A DNA stretch of 64,000 nucleotides from an uncultured Ardenticatenia bacterium (GCA_937127125.1 CAKZLO010000010.1:114097-178096), one strand, 5' to 3'; counted from the first letter of the stretch, positions 7,835-16,737 are shown. Numbers and translations are program-made. Notes: a model not told the origin generated them from the letters alone.

Positions 7835-8833
7835 TTATCCTTTTTCCTCTTCGCGCGATCCAGAAGTGGGGTAGGAGGATACACAGGTCGAGAGAACCTG
7901 AGTGGCGCCGGCCCGCTCCAGTGCTTTGCTCACGGAAATGATGTTTTCCTCTTCCACGAGGGCGATCACGAAACCACCTTGTCCGGCGCCTGAGAGTTTA
8001 GCTCCCAAAGCGCCTGCAGAACGCGCTGCTGTGAGCAGCCTTTCCAGAGCGGGCGCGGAGACGCCCAGCTCCTCCAGCAAAGCTTGATTCTCGTTCATAA
8101 GCGGTCCAAGAGCCCGCCATTCTCCCTTGAGAATCGATTCCCTGGCCGCACGCACAACCGCTGCGATGCCGTCAAACAGGGCCTCATACCGGACACGCTC
8201 GACCTCCCAATGTTGACGCACTTCGCGGACTACCTCGCGCGTTGCACTCGCTACGCCGGAGTCGGCGATTACCAGGTGAAACGGATTGCTAACCTTCAAC
8301 AGCTCGACCGGTTCACCTCGCACATAGTACACAGGCTGCTGGTAGGCGATCACGGTGTTGTCAATACCGCTGGGCGTCCCGTGGAAGATTTTTTCCACCT
8401 CAAACACCAGACGTGAGGTCTCCTCTGGGGATAATGGATAATCGAGATAGGTCGCTAGTGCTCGGATAATCGCTGTTGCCACGGCTGCGCCGCTGCCCAG
8501 ACCACGCGCAATCGGAATAGTGGATGATATCGTAATGATCAGGTCTGGTTCCGGAGGGGTGACCATCCCCATGTGAGTCAGCCCAATTGTGACCACAACA
8601 CACAAAGGATCACCAGGCGGAGCTTCTCTTATGGGGTAGTAACAGCCCTCCCGGCCCTTCTCCGCAGCGGGCAAGTTGCAGCACTCGAGCCAGATGCCGC
8701 TGCCTTGCTCGCCCGGTCGTACTGTGGCGCACGCCTCCACCCCATCCACTGGCACAGCAATAGCAGGCCGTCCGTACACCACGGCATGCTCGCCGAATAG
8801 GATCACTTTTCCTGGCGCCGTCCCTGTCGCCAT
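7835..8833 (-). CDS. mvk: mevalonate kinase
   Basis: GHMP-family kinase, 332 residues, that phosphorylates mevalonate to mevalonate 5-phosphate in isoprenoid synthesis. Motif 1 APGKVILFGEHAVVYG lies at residues 6-21, motif 2 PIARGLGSGAAVATAI is the ATP-binding glycine loop near 105, GTPSGIDNTVI carries the catalytic Asp, and KLSGAGQGG near 280 is motif 3. HGTPSGIDN is specific for mevalonate kinases rather than galactokinase or homoserine kinase. Use of the mevalonate route, rather than only the MEP pathway, fits Chloroflexota. No other mevalonate gene is adjacent. It follows fhs on the same strand, but a strong terminator-like hairpin lies between them. Confidence 0.93.
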   Translation of the reverse strand: MATGTAPGKVILFGEHAVVYGRPAIAVPVDGVEACATVRPGEQGSGIWLECCNLPAAEKGREGCYYPIREAPPGDPLCVVVTIGLTHMGMVTPPEPDLIITISSTIPIARGLGSGAAVATAIIRALATYLDYPLSPEETSRLVFEVEKIFHGTPSGIDNTVIAYQQPVYYVRGEPVELLKVSNPFHLVIADSGVASATREVVREVRQHWEVERVRYEALFDGIAAVVRAARESILKGEWRALGPLMNENQALLEELGVSAPALERLLTAARSAGALGAKLSGAGQGGFVIALVEEENIISVSKALERAGATQVLSTCVSSYPTSGSREEEKG

Positions 8834-8851
8834 CGTGGTAGCTCGTCCTGG

Positions 8852-8921
8852 AAAAATTGCTGCCGGGATAGCGGGTATAGGAAAGATTATCTGCTCTACA
8901 CCCTTCGCTTATCCCGGCAGC
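8852..8921 (-). terminator. Rho-independent terminator of fhs
   Basis: 12-bp perfect stem GCTGCCGGGATA (8859-8870) with TATCCCGGCAGC (8910-8921). Read on the minus strand the distal arm is followed by AATTTTTC (8851-8858), the layout of an intrinsic terminator after fhs. The long 39-nt loop can pair further internally. Confidence 0.65.
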
Positions 8922-8953
8922 TTCGTGTAAGCCTATACAGGAAGCAATCCCAT

Positions 8954-10711
8954 TTAGAACAGTCCCACTACGCGGCCATCATCGGTCAAATCCACCTGCA
9001 TAAAGGCTGGGCGTGAGGGCAGACCGGGCATCGTGCGCATTTCACCGCATAATGGATAGATGAAACCGGCACCCACGCTGGCGCGCACCTCTCGGACTGG
9101 CAGAGTGAAATTGGTCGGCACACCCTTCAGGTTGGGATCGTGGCTGAGGCTCAGGTGTGTCTTGGCCATGCAAATAGGCAAGTTGCCGAAACCTGCTTTT
9201 TCATAAGCTTCGATCTGCTGATTGGCCAATGGTGTGTAGTCCACTCCATCTGCGCCGTATACTTTGGTGGCAATAGTCTCAATTTTCTTCTTGATTGGCC
9301 AGTCAAGCGGGTAAAGGAAATCGAAATGGTTAGGTTGCTCGCTTGCGGAGATCACTGCCTCGGCCAGCTCGATGGCGCCGGCGCCTCCATTGGCCCAGTG
9401 ATCCGATGGCACTGCTGCGTAGGCACCTGCTTCCTCGGCAATGCGTTTGACAAGCTTCAGCTCAGCTTCTGTATCATGCTTGAATCGATTGATGGCCACC
9501 ACCACCGGAATCCCAAATAGCTTGACAATCTGGATATTCTTCACCAGATTAGCGCATCCCTTTTCCAACAGAGGCAGGTTCTCTTCAGTGTAGGCTGGGT
9601 CAAGCGGACGCCCAGGAATAACCTTTGGACCGCCTCCATGCATCTTCAAAGCGCGAACCGTAGCGACAAGCACTACTACGCTGGGGATCAGTCCTGAGTA
9701 GCGACACTTGATGTTGAAGAACTTCTCCATCCCGATATCCGCGCCGAATCCGGACTCGGTGACCACGTAGTCCGCAAGCTTGACAGCAATTTGATCGGCG
9801 ATAATGCTGCTGTTGCCATGGGCGATATTGGCGAAGGGGCCTGCATGCACAAAGGCGGGAGTACCTTCTAGCGTCTGCATCAAGTTGGGCATAATGGCAT
9901 CCTTCAGCAGCACGGTCATGGCACCGGCAACACCTAGCTGTTCTGCCGTTACCGGCTCACCAGCAACATTCTGCGCCACTACGATGCGCCCCAGCCGTTG
10001 ACGCAGATCTCGCAAACCGGTAGTGAGCGCAAGGATTGCCATAACCTCACTGGCGACGGCAATGTCAAATCCTGTCTCACGTGGCACGCCATCGTTACGG
10101 GCACCCAGACCGATTACAATCTTGCGCAGCGCGCTATCATTGACATCTACTACCCGATTCCATGTGATGGTGTAGGGATTGATGCGCAACGGATCCAGGC
10201 CGGTCACTTCCTTGAAGCGTTCGCCTAGGTTGCGTTCGTGGAGCATACGAGCATCAATCGCTGCTGCTAGCAAGTTGTTCGCTGCCGCTACGGCGTGGAT
10301 GTCGCCGGTCAGATGCAGATTGAAATCCTCCATCGGCACGATCTGGCTGTAGCCACCTCCAGCGGCACCGCCTTTGATGCCAAAGGTGGGTCCTTGAGAG
10401 GGCTGGCGAATGCAAGTGATGATCCTCTTGCCTAAATGAGCACCTAAAGCTTGACTGAGACCTACCGTGGTAGTCGTCTTCCCCTCGCCCAATGGGGTTG
10501 GTGTGATCGCTGTCACATCGATGTATTTTCCTTGGGGGCGATCTTTAAACTTCTCGAGCACATCCAAGTGAATCTTGGCTTTGTACTTGCCATAGAAATC
10601 CAGGTCGTCCTCGGTCAAGCCGATCGACTCTGCCACCTCTTTGATGGGCCGCAAGATAGCAGCCTGGGCAATTTCAATGTCGCTCGGGACTGGATGTTTG
10701 ATTTCGATCAT
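8954..10711 (-). CDS. fhs: formate-tetrahydrofolate ligase
   Basis: ATP-dependent ligase joining formate to tetrahydrofolate to give 10-formyl-THF, in one-carbon metabolism and the methyl branch of the Wood-Ljungdahl pathway. The P-loop [13 protein letters not shown] is at residues 70-82; [24 protein letters not shown] (seen as successive blocks), LTGDIHAV and [10 protein letters not shown] are all conserved family blocks. At 585 residues it is slightly longer than the usual ~557. Start ATG 10711 is preceded by AAGGGAG/AGAAGG. A good minus-strand promoter lies about 140 bp upstream. No methylene-THF dehydrogenase or CO dehydrogenase genes are next to it. Confidence 0.96.
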   Translation of the reverse strand: MIEIKHPVPSDIEIAQAAILRPIKEVAESIGLTEDDLDFYGKYKAKIHLDVLEKFKDRPQGKYIDVTAITPTPLGEGKTTTTVGLSQALGAHLGKRIITCIRQPSQGPTFGIKGGAAGGGYSQIVPMEDFNLHLTGDIHAVAAANNLLAAAIDARMLHERNLGERFKEVTGLDPLRINPYTITWNRVVDVNDSALRKIVIGLGARNDGVPRETGFDIAVASEVMAILALTTGLRDLRQRLGRIVVAQNVAGEPVTAEQLGVAGAMTVLLKDAIMPNLMQTLEGTPAFVHAGPFANIAHGNSSIIADQIAVKLADYVVTESGFGADIGMEKFFNIKCRYSGLIPSVVVLVATVRALKMHGGGPKVIPGRPLDPAYTEENLPLLEKGCANLVKNIQIVKLFGIPVVVAINRFKHDTEAELKLVKRIAEEAGAYAAVPSDHWANGGAGAIELAEAVISASEQPNHFDFLYPLDWPIKKKIETIATKVYGADGVDYTPLANQQIEAYEKAGFGNLPICMAKTHLSLSHDPNLKGVPTNFTLPVREVRASVGAGFIYPLCGEMRTMPGLPSRPAFMQVDLTDDGRVVGLF

Positions 10712-10849
10712 AGCGCCTTCTCCCTTTCGTCTTGATCTGGACTGCTTTAATAGAGCTAGAGTTTCGTGGTCACACTGAATATAGAGTCGGGGACCTGCAG
10801 AATGTCTGTCTCATGCTATGCAATCGGGAATCATGCCGAGTATTAAGAA

Positions 10850-10879
10850 ATGATAACATGGGCACGGACACTTGTCAAA
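10850..10879 (-). promoter_or_regulatory. promoter of fhs
   Basis: Minus strand TTGACA (10874-10879), 18-bp spacer, TATCAT (10850-10855). The -35 is perfect and the -10 matches 5/6. Located about 140 bp before the fhs start. Confidence 0.55.
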
Positions 10880-10930
10880 AGGCTCCAGTCTACAGAGGCC
10901 CAGAAGGGCTTCTTGTGTTGGGCACCTAGC

Positions 10931-10958
10931 TTGACAATCATTTTTTCTTTGTTATAAT
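10931..10958 (+). promoter_or_regulatory. consensus promoter of the arsenic-resistance operon
   Basis: TTGACA (10931-10936), 16-bp AT-rich spacer, TATAAT (10953-10958): both hexamers are exact. The acr3 start is at 11149, leaving a leader of about 180 nt in which I see no other gene. Confidence 0.8.
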
Positions 10959-10974
10959 TTCGATGATCGTTGAA
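10959..10974. promoter_or_regulatory. palindromic operator candidate for ArsR
   Basis: Imperfect palindrome TTCGATGATCGTTGAA centred on GATC, symmetric at 12 of 16 positions, immediately after the -10 box and over the transcript start. This is where ArsR-type repressors bind; the assignment to the arsR at 12355 is inferred from the operon. Confidence 0.5.
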
Positions 10975-11148
10975 TTATTATATCGCTGTCCTTTGTGATT
11001 AAAGCCAGAATATGGTTAAACGACCGTAAGGCCTGTCTGGTGCTGTGTTGGCCAAACGGGCAAGCAGGATTACCTATGGTTTAGGATTTCAGCAAGTATC
11101 GAAAAGTCAAGTCGGATCGCCACGTTTGATTAGCAGGAGCAAGATGAG

Positions 11149-12276
11149 ATGACAACGGTTTCGCAGGTAGTGCTCAGATCGGTGGGCCGGAGCGTGGTCG
11201 GGCAGCTTTCGTTGCTTGATCGTTTGCTGCCGCTCTGGATTTTCGTCACGATGGCAATTGGGGTTGGTATCGGTGCTGTAGCTCCAGGCATTAAGGAGGT
11301 GTTCGATGCACTAAGTATTGGCACTGTGTCGGCACCCATTGCTCTTGGCCTCCTGTGGATGATGTATCCGGTACTGGCCAAGGTGAAGTATGAAGAGCTA
11401 GGTCGCATCACCCAGGCCGGTCGTCAATTCAGTGTCTCGCTAGTGCTCAACTGGCTTGTCGGACCGGCAGTGATGTTTGGACTGGCGTGGCTGTTCTTGC
11501 CCAATGACCCCGGCTTCCGTACTGGGTTGATCATTGTGGGTCTAGCGCGTTGCATTGCTATGGTGCTTATTTGGAATCTACTTGCCGGCGGCGACAACGA
11601 ATACTGCGCCGTGCTAGTGGCACTTAACTCAGTTTTCCAGATCCTCATGTACAGCCCCTTGGCCTATATATCTCTCAAAGTGGTACCCGAATGGCTGGGA
11701 TTTCCTGGCACAGTGGTCAACATCACGATGTGGGACATTGCAAAAAGCGTGCTGATCTTTTTGGGCATCCCGTTAGTGGCGGGGATTCTCACTCGTTTCT
11801 ATTTCCTGAAGCGGCGTGGCAAAGAGTGGTATGAGGCGCAGCTGATGCCACGCTTGGGCCCTACTGCGCTGGTTGGTCTGCTGTTCACCATCGTGGTTAT
11901 GTTCGCTATGCAGGGCGATCGTATTCTGGCCCAGCCATTGGATGTGCTGCGCGTCGCTGTCCCTCTGGTGGTATATTTCGTTTTAATGTTTTTCCTGTCC
12001 TTTGGCTTGTCGGCGCTCTTGGGTTTCAGTTACGAGATGGCAGCCACCCAATCGTTCACTGCTGCCAGCAACAACTTCGAGCTGGCCATCGCTGTCGCTG
12101 TGGGCACCTTTACCATTACCTCACAAGAGGCGTTGGCGACAGTGATTGGGCCACTGATTGAAGTGCCAGTGCTGATTGGTCTGGTGTATGTTGCGCTATG
12201 GATGAAACGCACCTGGTTCCAAGTTGCTCGAATGCAGTTGGCGACGGTACAAAGCACCCCGGTTGTAGACTCATGA
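11149..12276 (+). CDS. acr3: ACR3 family arsenite efflux permease
   Basis: Ten-helix membrane antiporter that exports As(III) (and in some members Sb(III)). About 375 residues, the usual length. The essential thiolate is in LARCIAMVLIWN with Cys135, the conserved Cys of the fourth helix, and the helix-9 segment ASNNFELAIAVAVGTF is diagnostic for Acr3. AGGAG at 11135-11139 sits 9 nt before ATG 11149. It is the first gene behind a consensus promoter with a repressor-like palindrome and is followed by arsR, confirming an arsenic operon. No arsenate reductase gene (ArsC) is recognised in this window. Confidence 0.95.
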   Translation: MTTVSQVVLRSVGRSVVGQLSLLDRLLPLWIFVTMAIGVGIGAVAPGIKEVFDALSIGTVSAPIALGLLWMMYPVLAKVKYEELGRITQAGRQFSVSLVLNWLVGPAVMFGLAWLFLPNDPGFRTGLIIVGLARCIAMVLIWNLLAGGDNEYCAVLVALNSVFQILMYSPLAYISLKVVPEWLGFPGTVVNITMWDIAKSVLIFLGIPLVAGILTRFYFLKRRGKEWYEAQLMPRLGPTALVGLLFTIVVMFAMQGDRILAQPLDVLRVAVPLVVYFVLMFFLSFGLSALLGFSYEMAATQSFTAASNNFELAIAVAVGTFTITSQEALATVIGPLIEVPVLIGLVYVALWMKRTWFQVARMQLATVQSTPVVDS

Positions 12277-12354
12277 ACCGTTCAGTGGATAAGATGAGCA
12301 CATCAAGGTAAGGGTGTGCTGCAGATAATAGTATGATGTAATGTAGGTTTGCTA

Positions 12355-12816
12355 ATGACAGAAGACGGGAACGATGTAACGTTATTGATGGAGCAGCGAC
12401 CTGACCGGACTGAGCTCATGAGGCTGTTGCGGGCGTTGGCCGATCCAAACCGTCTGCGCATCTTTGAGTACTTAATGGAGGGTGACTCCTGCAACTGCGA
12501 GCTAAACGAGAAGTTAGGTCTGCCGTCCAACCTGCTTTCGCACCATCTGCGTGTGTTGCGTGAGGCTGGACTAATCACGAGTCGACGTGACATCGTGGAC
12601 AATCGTTGGATTTACTACTCAGTGAATCGCGAGGCGGTGGCGAGGTGGCGCAGCTGGTTTGCGTGGTTTTTCGATCCCAAGCGCGTACGAAAGCGCGCTG
12701 TACTGTGCGGGCCAGAAGGAGCTTTGACCGTAGTGAATGGAGATCGATCAGCGGTAGGTGCTGGTCTTTGCACTGTTAGGTTCGCTGAGGAATACAGGAA
12801 GGATAGAAAGAGATGA
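12355..12816 (+). CDS. arsR: ArsR family metalloregulator
   Basis: Winged helix-turn-helix repressor of about 153 residues. The core ALADPNRLRIFEYLMEG is followed by DSCNCELNEKLGLPSNLLSHHLRVLREAGLI (read in segments), where the CxC pair (residues 46 and 48 from ATG 12355) replaces the classical ELCVCDL arsenite site at the start of the recognition region. It should release DNA on binding As(III)/Sb(III). TTG 12349 is an alternative start two codons earlier. The C-terminal ~50 residues extend beyond the minimal fold and contain two more cysteines. Overlaps the next gene by 4 bp. Confidence 0.9.
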   Translation: MTEDGNDVTLLMEQRPDRTELMRLLRALADPNRLRIFEYLMEGDSCNCELNEKLGLPSNLLSHHLRVLREAGLITSRRDIVDNRWIYYSVNREAVARWRSWFAWFFDPKRVRKRAVLCGPEGALTVVNGDRSAVGAGLCTVRFAEEYRKDRKR

Positions 12817-13541
12817 GCCGACGAATTGCTGTGTTTAGTGACATTCACGCCAATCTGCCTGCTCTGGAAGCGGTTCTGGCTGATATGAGATCACGTGGTC
12901 TGACAGAACGCTATTGCCTGGGCGATCTGGTAGGCTATGCCACCTTTCCCAACGAGGTGGTAGCGCTTATTCGTGACCTTGGCATCCCGACTGTTATGGG
13001 CAATTATGATCAGGGTGTGGGCAACGACAGTGATGACTGTGGGTGTGCGTACAAAACCCCAGAAGCAAAAGCGCTGGGCAATCGCTCGATCGCATGGACG
13101 AATGAGCATACAACGGCGGAGAGCAAAGCCTTTTTACGTGGCCTGCTGCCAGATATTCGGTTGCAGTTGGGCGATTTGCGCCTGGCGCTGGTGCACGGCA
13201 GCCCCCGCAAGATTAACGAGTACCTTTTTGTTGAGCGGCCTGACGCAAGTCTCGAGCGGCTGCTCGATTTGGCAGAGGCAGATGTGTTGGTGTGTGGGCA
13301 TACGCACCTGCCATATCATCGTGTTCTCCCAAGCGGGCGTCACGTGGTCAACGATGGAAGCGTGGGCAAACCGAAGGATGGCGATTCGCGCGCCTGTTAC
13401 GCAGTGGTGGAAGCGGACGGTCGTGATTTGCGCGTGAGCTTTGCACGCGTGGAATACGATGTGGAGCGCACTGCGCAGGCGATTGAATCGAGTGCGATGC
13501 CGCGCGAATTTGCGGCAATGCTGCGCACAGGGATGGGTTAG
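12813..13541 (+). CDS. calcineurin-like metallophosphoesterase
   Basis: About 242 residues with the full metallophosphoesterase set: FSDIHANL (Asp10, His12), LGDLVGYATFPNEV, GNYDQG in place of GNHD, ALVHGSPR and CGHTHLPYHR, then the DGSVGKP turn seen in the YfcE/MJ0936-type phosphodiesterases. It binds two metals and hydrolyses phosphodiesters; the substrate is unknown. The start codon overlaps the arsR stop (ATGA), so it is translationally coupled to arsR. Metallophosphoesterases recur in arsenic gene clusters, but their part in resistance is not settled. Confidence 0.9.
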   Translation: MSRRIAVFSDIHANLPALEAVLADMRSRGLTERYCLGDLVGYATFPNEVVALIRDLGIPTVMGNYDQGVGNDSDDCGCAYKTPEAKALGNRSIAWTNEHTTAESKAFLRGLLPDIRLQLGDLRLALVHGSPRKINEYLFVERPDASLERLLDLAEADVLVCGHTHLPYHRVLPSGRHVVNDGSVGKPKDGDSRACYAVVEADGRDLRVSFARVEYDVERTAQAIESSAMPREFAAMLRTGMG

Positions 13542-13707
13542 GGGAGGGTATAAAGCTGCGAAGACGGAGGCGTTGGACCTCGCCCCGGCTGGATTGTGGC
13601 GGATGGCACTGGCTTAAGCGGATGTATGAACACACAGCTGAAGCTGGTGGGCAGGCCTGTCGCTCAAGTCAGAGTACCAGTGTCTTCCTGAAGCAAGGAG
13701 AGAGTTA

Positions 13708-15183
13708 GTGGAAGTTTTCGATGTCGCGGCCAAATTGGTCCAGGGTGGTCTGGGTAATCTGGCTGCCTATCTGGCGGCGCACGTGCTGCTTTGCTTGCTG
13801 CCAGCCTTCTTTATCGCCGGTGCGATGTCGGCATTGTTGCCTAAGGAGGCGATTACACGTTTTTTGGGGCGTTGTACACCCAAGTATGTATCCTACCCAG
13901 CAGCGGTGTCGGCTGGTTCACTGCTGGCTGTCTGCTCGTGCACCATTGTTCCCTTGTTTGCCGGCATCTACAAGAAAGGCGCCGGGTTGGGACCTGCCAT
14001 CACCTTCCTGTTCTTCGCGCCGGCGGCCAATATTCTGGCGCTGGCGTATACTGGCGTGGCGATCGGGCTCGACCTCGCCGTTGCACGCATGCTGCTCGCG
14101 CTTGCTTTCGGTATCGGCATTGGCATGATTATGGCGCTCATCTTCAGCCGTTCAGACATCGCACACGCTCAGGAGAACGACCGAGGTTTTGCCGGACACG
14201 GTCGTATTCCGCGCCGGTCGTGGGCGCTGATCTTGATCCTGGCAGCGTTGCTGTTGTTCGGAACGCTGAAGTTGAACGCGCTCACAGACAACTATGCCTT
14301 CGTGAACCTGCCGGTCGGCGGAGTGGACCGCTTTCAGGCGACACTGTACCAGCTGGTGCCGTTCGATCCCACCCAGGGCGAAGAGGGGGTCAGTGTGCAG
14401 GGCGCCATCCTTATTGGGCTGCTGGCAATCATCGGTGCTTTGGCGTGGCGGGGACTGAATCGAGTAGACGAGGGCTTCAACCGCTGGACGTGGGTGACGT
14501 TGGGTCTCGTTGTCCTGACACTCTTGGTGGCGGCTACGAACATGATGCCTTACGACGGCGGCCTCGTGGTATATTTCCCGGGCAAGTTCTTCGGCGTCGC
14601 CGCTGCCTTGCTCGCAGTGACGTTCGTTGCGTGGCGTTTCTTTGATCCTTATGAGATTCAGGAGTGGCTGTGGGAATCTTGGCGCTTTGTCAAGCAAATC
14701 TTCCCGCTGCTGCTCGTAGGCGTCTTTGGGGTAGGCATCGCTCGCCAGCTCATACAGCCTGACTGGATTCAGTTCCTGGCTGGCAGCAATACTGTATCGG
14801 GCAACCTCGCCGGAGTGGCCTTCGGCGTTTTCATGTACTTCCCCACGTTGGTCGAGGTGCCGATTGCCAATATGTTCTTGAGTCTGGGGATGCATCGTGG
14901 TCCACTGCTTGCCTACCTGATGGCCGATCCGGAACTGAGCCTGCAGAGCATCCTGATGGTGTCGGCCATCATCGGACGGACCAAGACTTTTACGTACGTC
15001 GGATGGGTGGCGCTGTTCAGCACGCTGGCTGGGCTGCTGTATGGCATGCTCGTCGATGGCGCCAGCCTGTGGCTGAGCGCTGGTTGTGTGTTGGCACTCT
15101 TGGCCGTGCTCGTGGCCAGTTTGTGGTTGATTGGGCGGCGTACTCGACCAGTGCCTATACCTGTTCGTGAACACCCATCGTAA
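13708..15183 (+). CDS. DUF318 / ArsP-like permease
   Basis: About 491 residues with 10 or more membrane helices in two homologous halves of the predicted-permease (DUF318, COG0701) family, which includes ArsP, an exporter of trivalent organoarsenicals. The first half has LLAVCSCTIVPLFAGIYKKGAGLGPAITFLFFAPA with Cys76 and Cys78 (CSC), the second half MYFPTLVEVPIANMFLSLGMHRGPLLAYLMADPELS and GRTKTFTYVG, all read in blocks. GTG 13708 is preceded by AAGGAGAGAG. The partner genes (thioredoxin-like protein next door) are the usual neighbours of this family. The cargo, organic arsenic or another metal, cannot be decided from sequence. Confidence 0.85.
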   Translation: MEVFDVAAKLVQGGLGNLAAYLAAHVLLCLLPAFFIAGAMSALLPKEAITRFLGRCTPKYVSYPAAVSAGSLLAVCSCTIVPLFAGIYKKGAGLGPAITFLFFAPAANILALAYTGVAIGLDLAVARMLLALAFGIGIGMIMALIFSRSDIAHAQENDRGFAGHGRIPRRSWALILILAALLLFGTLKLNALTDNYAFVNLPVGGVDRFQATLYQLVPFDPTQGEEGVSVQGAILIGLLAIIGALAWRGLNRVDEGFNRWTWVTLGLVVLTLLVAATNMMPYDGGLVVYFPGKFFGVAAALLAVTFVAWRFFDPYEIQEWLWESWRFVKQIFPLLLVGVFGVGIARQLIQPDWIQFLAGSNTVSGNLAGVAFGVFMYFPTLVEVPIANMFLSLGMHRGPLLAYLMADPELSLQSILMVSAIIGRTKTFTYVGWVALFSTLAGLLYGMLVDGASLWLSAGCVLALLAVLVASLWLIGRRTRPVPIPVREHPS

Positions 15184-15254
15184 AAGTGGACATTCATCGT
15201 GGAAGTCATAGAAAGAGCAGCTCGCCAAATACCAGATGAAAGGAGCCTGATGCA

Positions 15255-15497
15255 ATGGAAGTAAAGATCCTGGGCACAGGATGCCCCAAGTGCAAGCGGT
15301 TGGAGGAGCTGGCGCGCGAGGCTGTAGCCGAAGTGGGTGTGCCGGTAGAGATCATCAAGGTAACGGATATGGATGCCATTATGGCATATCCGATCATAAG
15401 CACACCTGGTTTGGTCATCAATGAGGAACTCAAGTCATCGGGTCGCCTGCCGCGCAAGGAAGAGATTGTTGCGTGGCTTAAAGAGAGCAAAGGGTAG
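15255..15497 (+). CDS. small thioredoxin/glutaredoxin-like protein (TM0996/MTH895 type)
   Basis: An 80-residue redox-fold protein: strand MEVKILGTG, then Cys10-Pro-Lys-Cys13 as the active-site disulphide, a helix, strand PVEIIKVTD, and the cis-Pro segment STPGLVINEELKSSGRLP. This set is characteristic of the redox-active disulphide protein 2 family, commonly encoded beside DUF318 permeases. It may keep the permease cysteines or its cargo reduced. AAAGGAGCC lies about 9 nt before ATG 15255. Same operon as the permease, 71 bp downstream. Confidence 0.9.
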   Translation: MEVKILGTGCPKCKRLEELAREAVAEVGVPVEIIKVTDMDAIMAYPIISTPGLVINEELKSSGRLPRKEEIVAWLKESKG

Positions 15498-15505
15498 CGG
15501 GGAAG

Positions 15506-15540
15506 ACCACCGTTTATAGTTTTCTTTAAGACTCGGTGGT
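15506..15540. repeat. 7-bp inverted repeat after the thioredoxin gene
   Basis: ACCACCG (15506-15512) and CGGTGGT (15534-15540), separated by a 21-nt AT-rich loop. No T-tract follows, so this is a weak terminator or an RNA-processing/attenuation hairpin at best. Confidence 0.35.
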
Positions 15541-15634
15541 TTACCCGATGTCTTGACGATCTGCTGTGAGGAAATTTTATAAACGACGAGGGGGGACTAT
15601 AGAATGTGTGTCTTGTTAGAGTACTGTTGCGATC

Positions 15635-15877
15635 GTGATGATCCCTCTAGGACCTGATTTTGAGAGGCACCCTTGGGCGACGCCTATAGAGGTCTCTCAG
15701 CCGTTGCCTAGGACGAACTGTAAGTTTTGTGATGAGCCACTATGCCTCGCGTTTGTCTTGAAGTTGGTAACCGGTCAGATGAATCCGCAGAACTGTCCCC
15801 CGATCCGCAAGCTTGCCTGTACCGAACAGCTGACTATCTCGCGGGAACGGTTGGGCAATATGCCGGCACCGGGTTGA
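15635..15877 (+). CDS. small [4Fe-4S]-domain protein (PF04060-like, as in AcsC/RnfB)
   Basis: An 80-residue protein whose centre is TNCKFCDEPLCLAFVLKL followed by NCPPI. The cysteines Cys29, Cys32, Cys37 and Cys54 give C-x2-C-x4-C-x16-C, the spacing of the putative Fe-S cluster domain found at the front of the corrinoid Fe-S protein AcsC and in RnfB. Here it stands alone with no corrinoid or electron-transfer module attached. It begins GTG-ATG (15635/15638) without a clear ribosome site. Sitting between the thiol-redox protein and the YceI gene in the arsenic island, it may pass electrons or act as a metal-sensitive cluster protein; that is inference. Confidence 0.75.
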   Translation: MMIPLGPDFERHPWATPIEVSQPLPRTNCKFCDEPLCLAFVLKLVTGQMNPQNCPPIRKLACTEQLTISRERLGNMPAPG

Positions 15878-15901
15878 TTGTAGCTCTGATGAGGTGACAC
15901 A

Positions 15902-16708
15902 ATGTATCGAATTTGGCAACTTATTCTCGGAGTGTTGGGGCTCGCTATTGTATACATTGGGGGCATATCATCAATCGCCCCCAGAGCTCATTCTTTTGTT
16001 GCGCCGTATGCAACACAGGCGACCCCGTCCCCTATACCTATTTCCAGCCCGACGTTAACAGCGGTGAGTAGTCCGACCATTGCACCGTCAGTCACCCCGA
16101 TAACCACCCCAACGCCTTTGCGGCGGTCGCTCACTGGTCTGGTAAGGACATTTGCGCTCGTACCAGAAGAAAGTACGCTCACCTACACTGTCACACAGGT
16201 GCTGTTAGGAGAGGGGGGACGCACTGAACAGGTTGTCGGTAGCACGCACCAGCTGGCCGGCCAGTTCGCGCTCAACTACGACGACCCAACTGCTAGTAGT
16301 TTTGGGTTGATAACTGTCAATCTTAACACACTGGACAGCGGCAATCGCGAACGCGACGAAGCGTTGCGTTCCGACTGGTTAGAGTTTGCACGTTTTCCCT
16401 TAGCCTACTTTTGGATTAAAGAGGTGCGCGACTTCCCACTAGATTTTCGTCCAGCCCAACCACTGAATTTCCAATTGGTGGGCGATCTGACCCTAAAAGA
16501 TGTCACCCGTACTGTGGTGTGGGATACAACCGCCACCTTATCGGTGGATCGGATCGAAGGCATTGCCACCACTCGTATTGATTTGGCCGACTTTGGCATA
16601 CCGCTTCCCAGGATGCCAGGTTTGATTGAGGTGACAGACGGGGTGACGGTGACAGTGGATTACACGTTCAAAATGGAGCAACCACTGCCCCCGTCGGGTG
16701 GCTCCTGA
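15902..16708 (+). CDS. YceI-like lipocalin domain protein, membrane-anchored or secreted
   Basis: About 268 residues. A hydrophobic segment at residues ~5-25 (signal or anchor) is followed by a Ser/Thr/Pro-rich spacer to about residue 75 and then a YceI beta-barrel: VPEESTLTYTVTQVL, the VNLNTLDSGNRERDEALRSDWLEFARFP block (read in parts), LVGDLTLKDVTRTVVWDTTA and FKME at the end. YceI proteins bind amphiphilic or isoprenoid molecules in the periplasm or outside; bacterial roles include stress and quinone binding. Start ATG 15902 follows GATGAGGTGACACA. Last gene of the metal island; a GC-rich hairpin follows. Confidence 0.85.
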   Translation: MYRIWQLILGVLGLAIVYIGGISSIAPRAHSFVAPYATQATPSPIPISSPTLTAVSSPTIAPSVTPITTPTPLRRSLTGLVRTFALVPEESTLTYTVTQVLLGEGGRTEQVVGSTHQLAGQFALNYDDPTASSFGLITVNLNTLDSGNRERDEALRSDWLEFARFPLAYFWIKEVRDFPLDFRPAQPLNFQLVGDLTLKDVTRTVVWDTTATLSVDRIEGIATTRIDLADFGIPLPRMPGLIEVTDGVTVTVDYTFKMEQPLPPSGGS

Positions 16709-16718
16709 GGGTAAGCCT

Positions 16719-16737
16719 TGCTGCCCGTGGGGCAGCA
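16719..16737 (+). terminator. GC-rich hairpin ending the arsenic island
   Basis: 8-bp perfect stem TGCTGCCC (16719-16726) / GGGCAGCA (16730-16737) with a GTG loop, 11 bp past the YceI stop. There is no T-run, so termination strength is uncertain. Confidence 0.45.

Noticed and set aside
14152-15255. 367-codon minus-strand frame
   Set aside because: Antisense of the DUF318 permease gene, with no recognisable domain and improbable His/Gln-rich composition.
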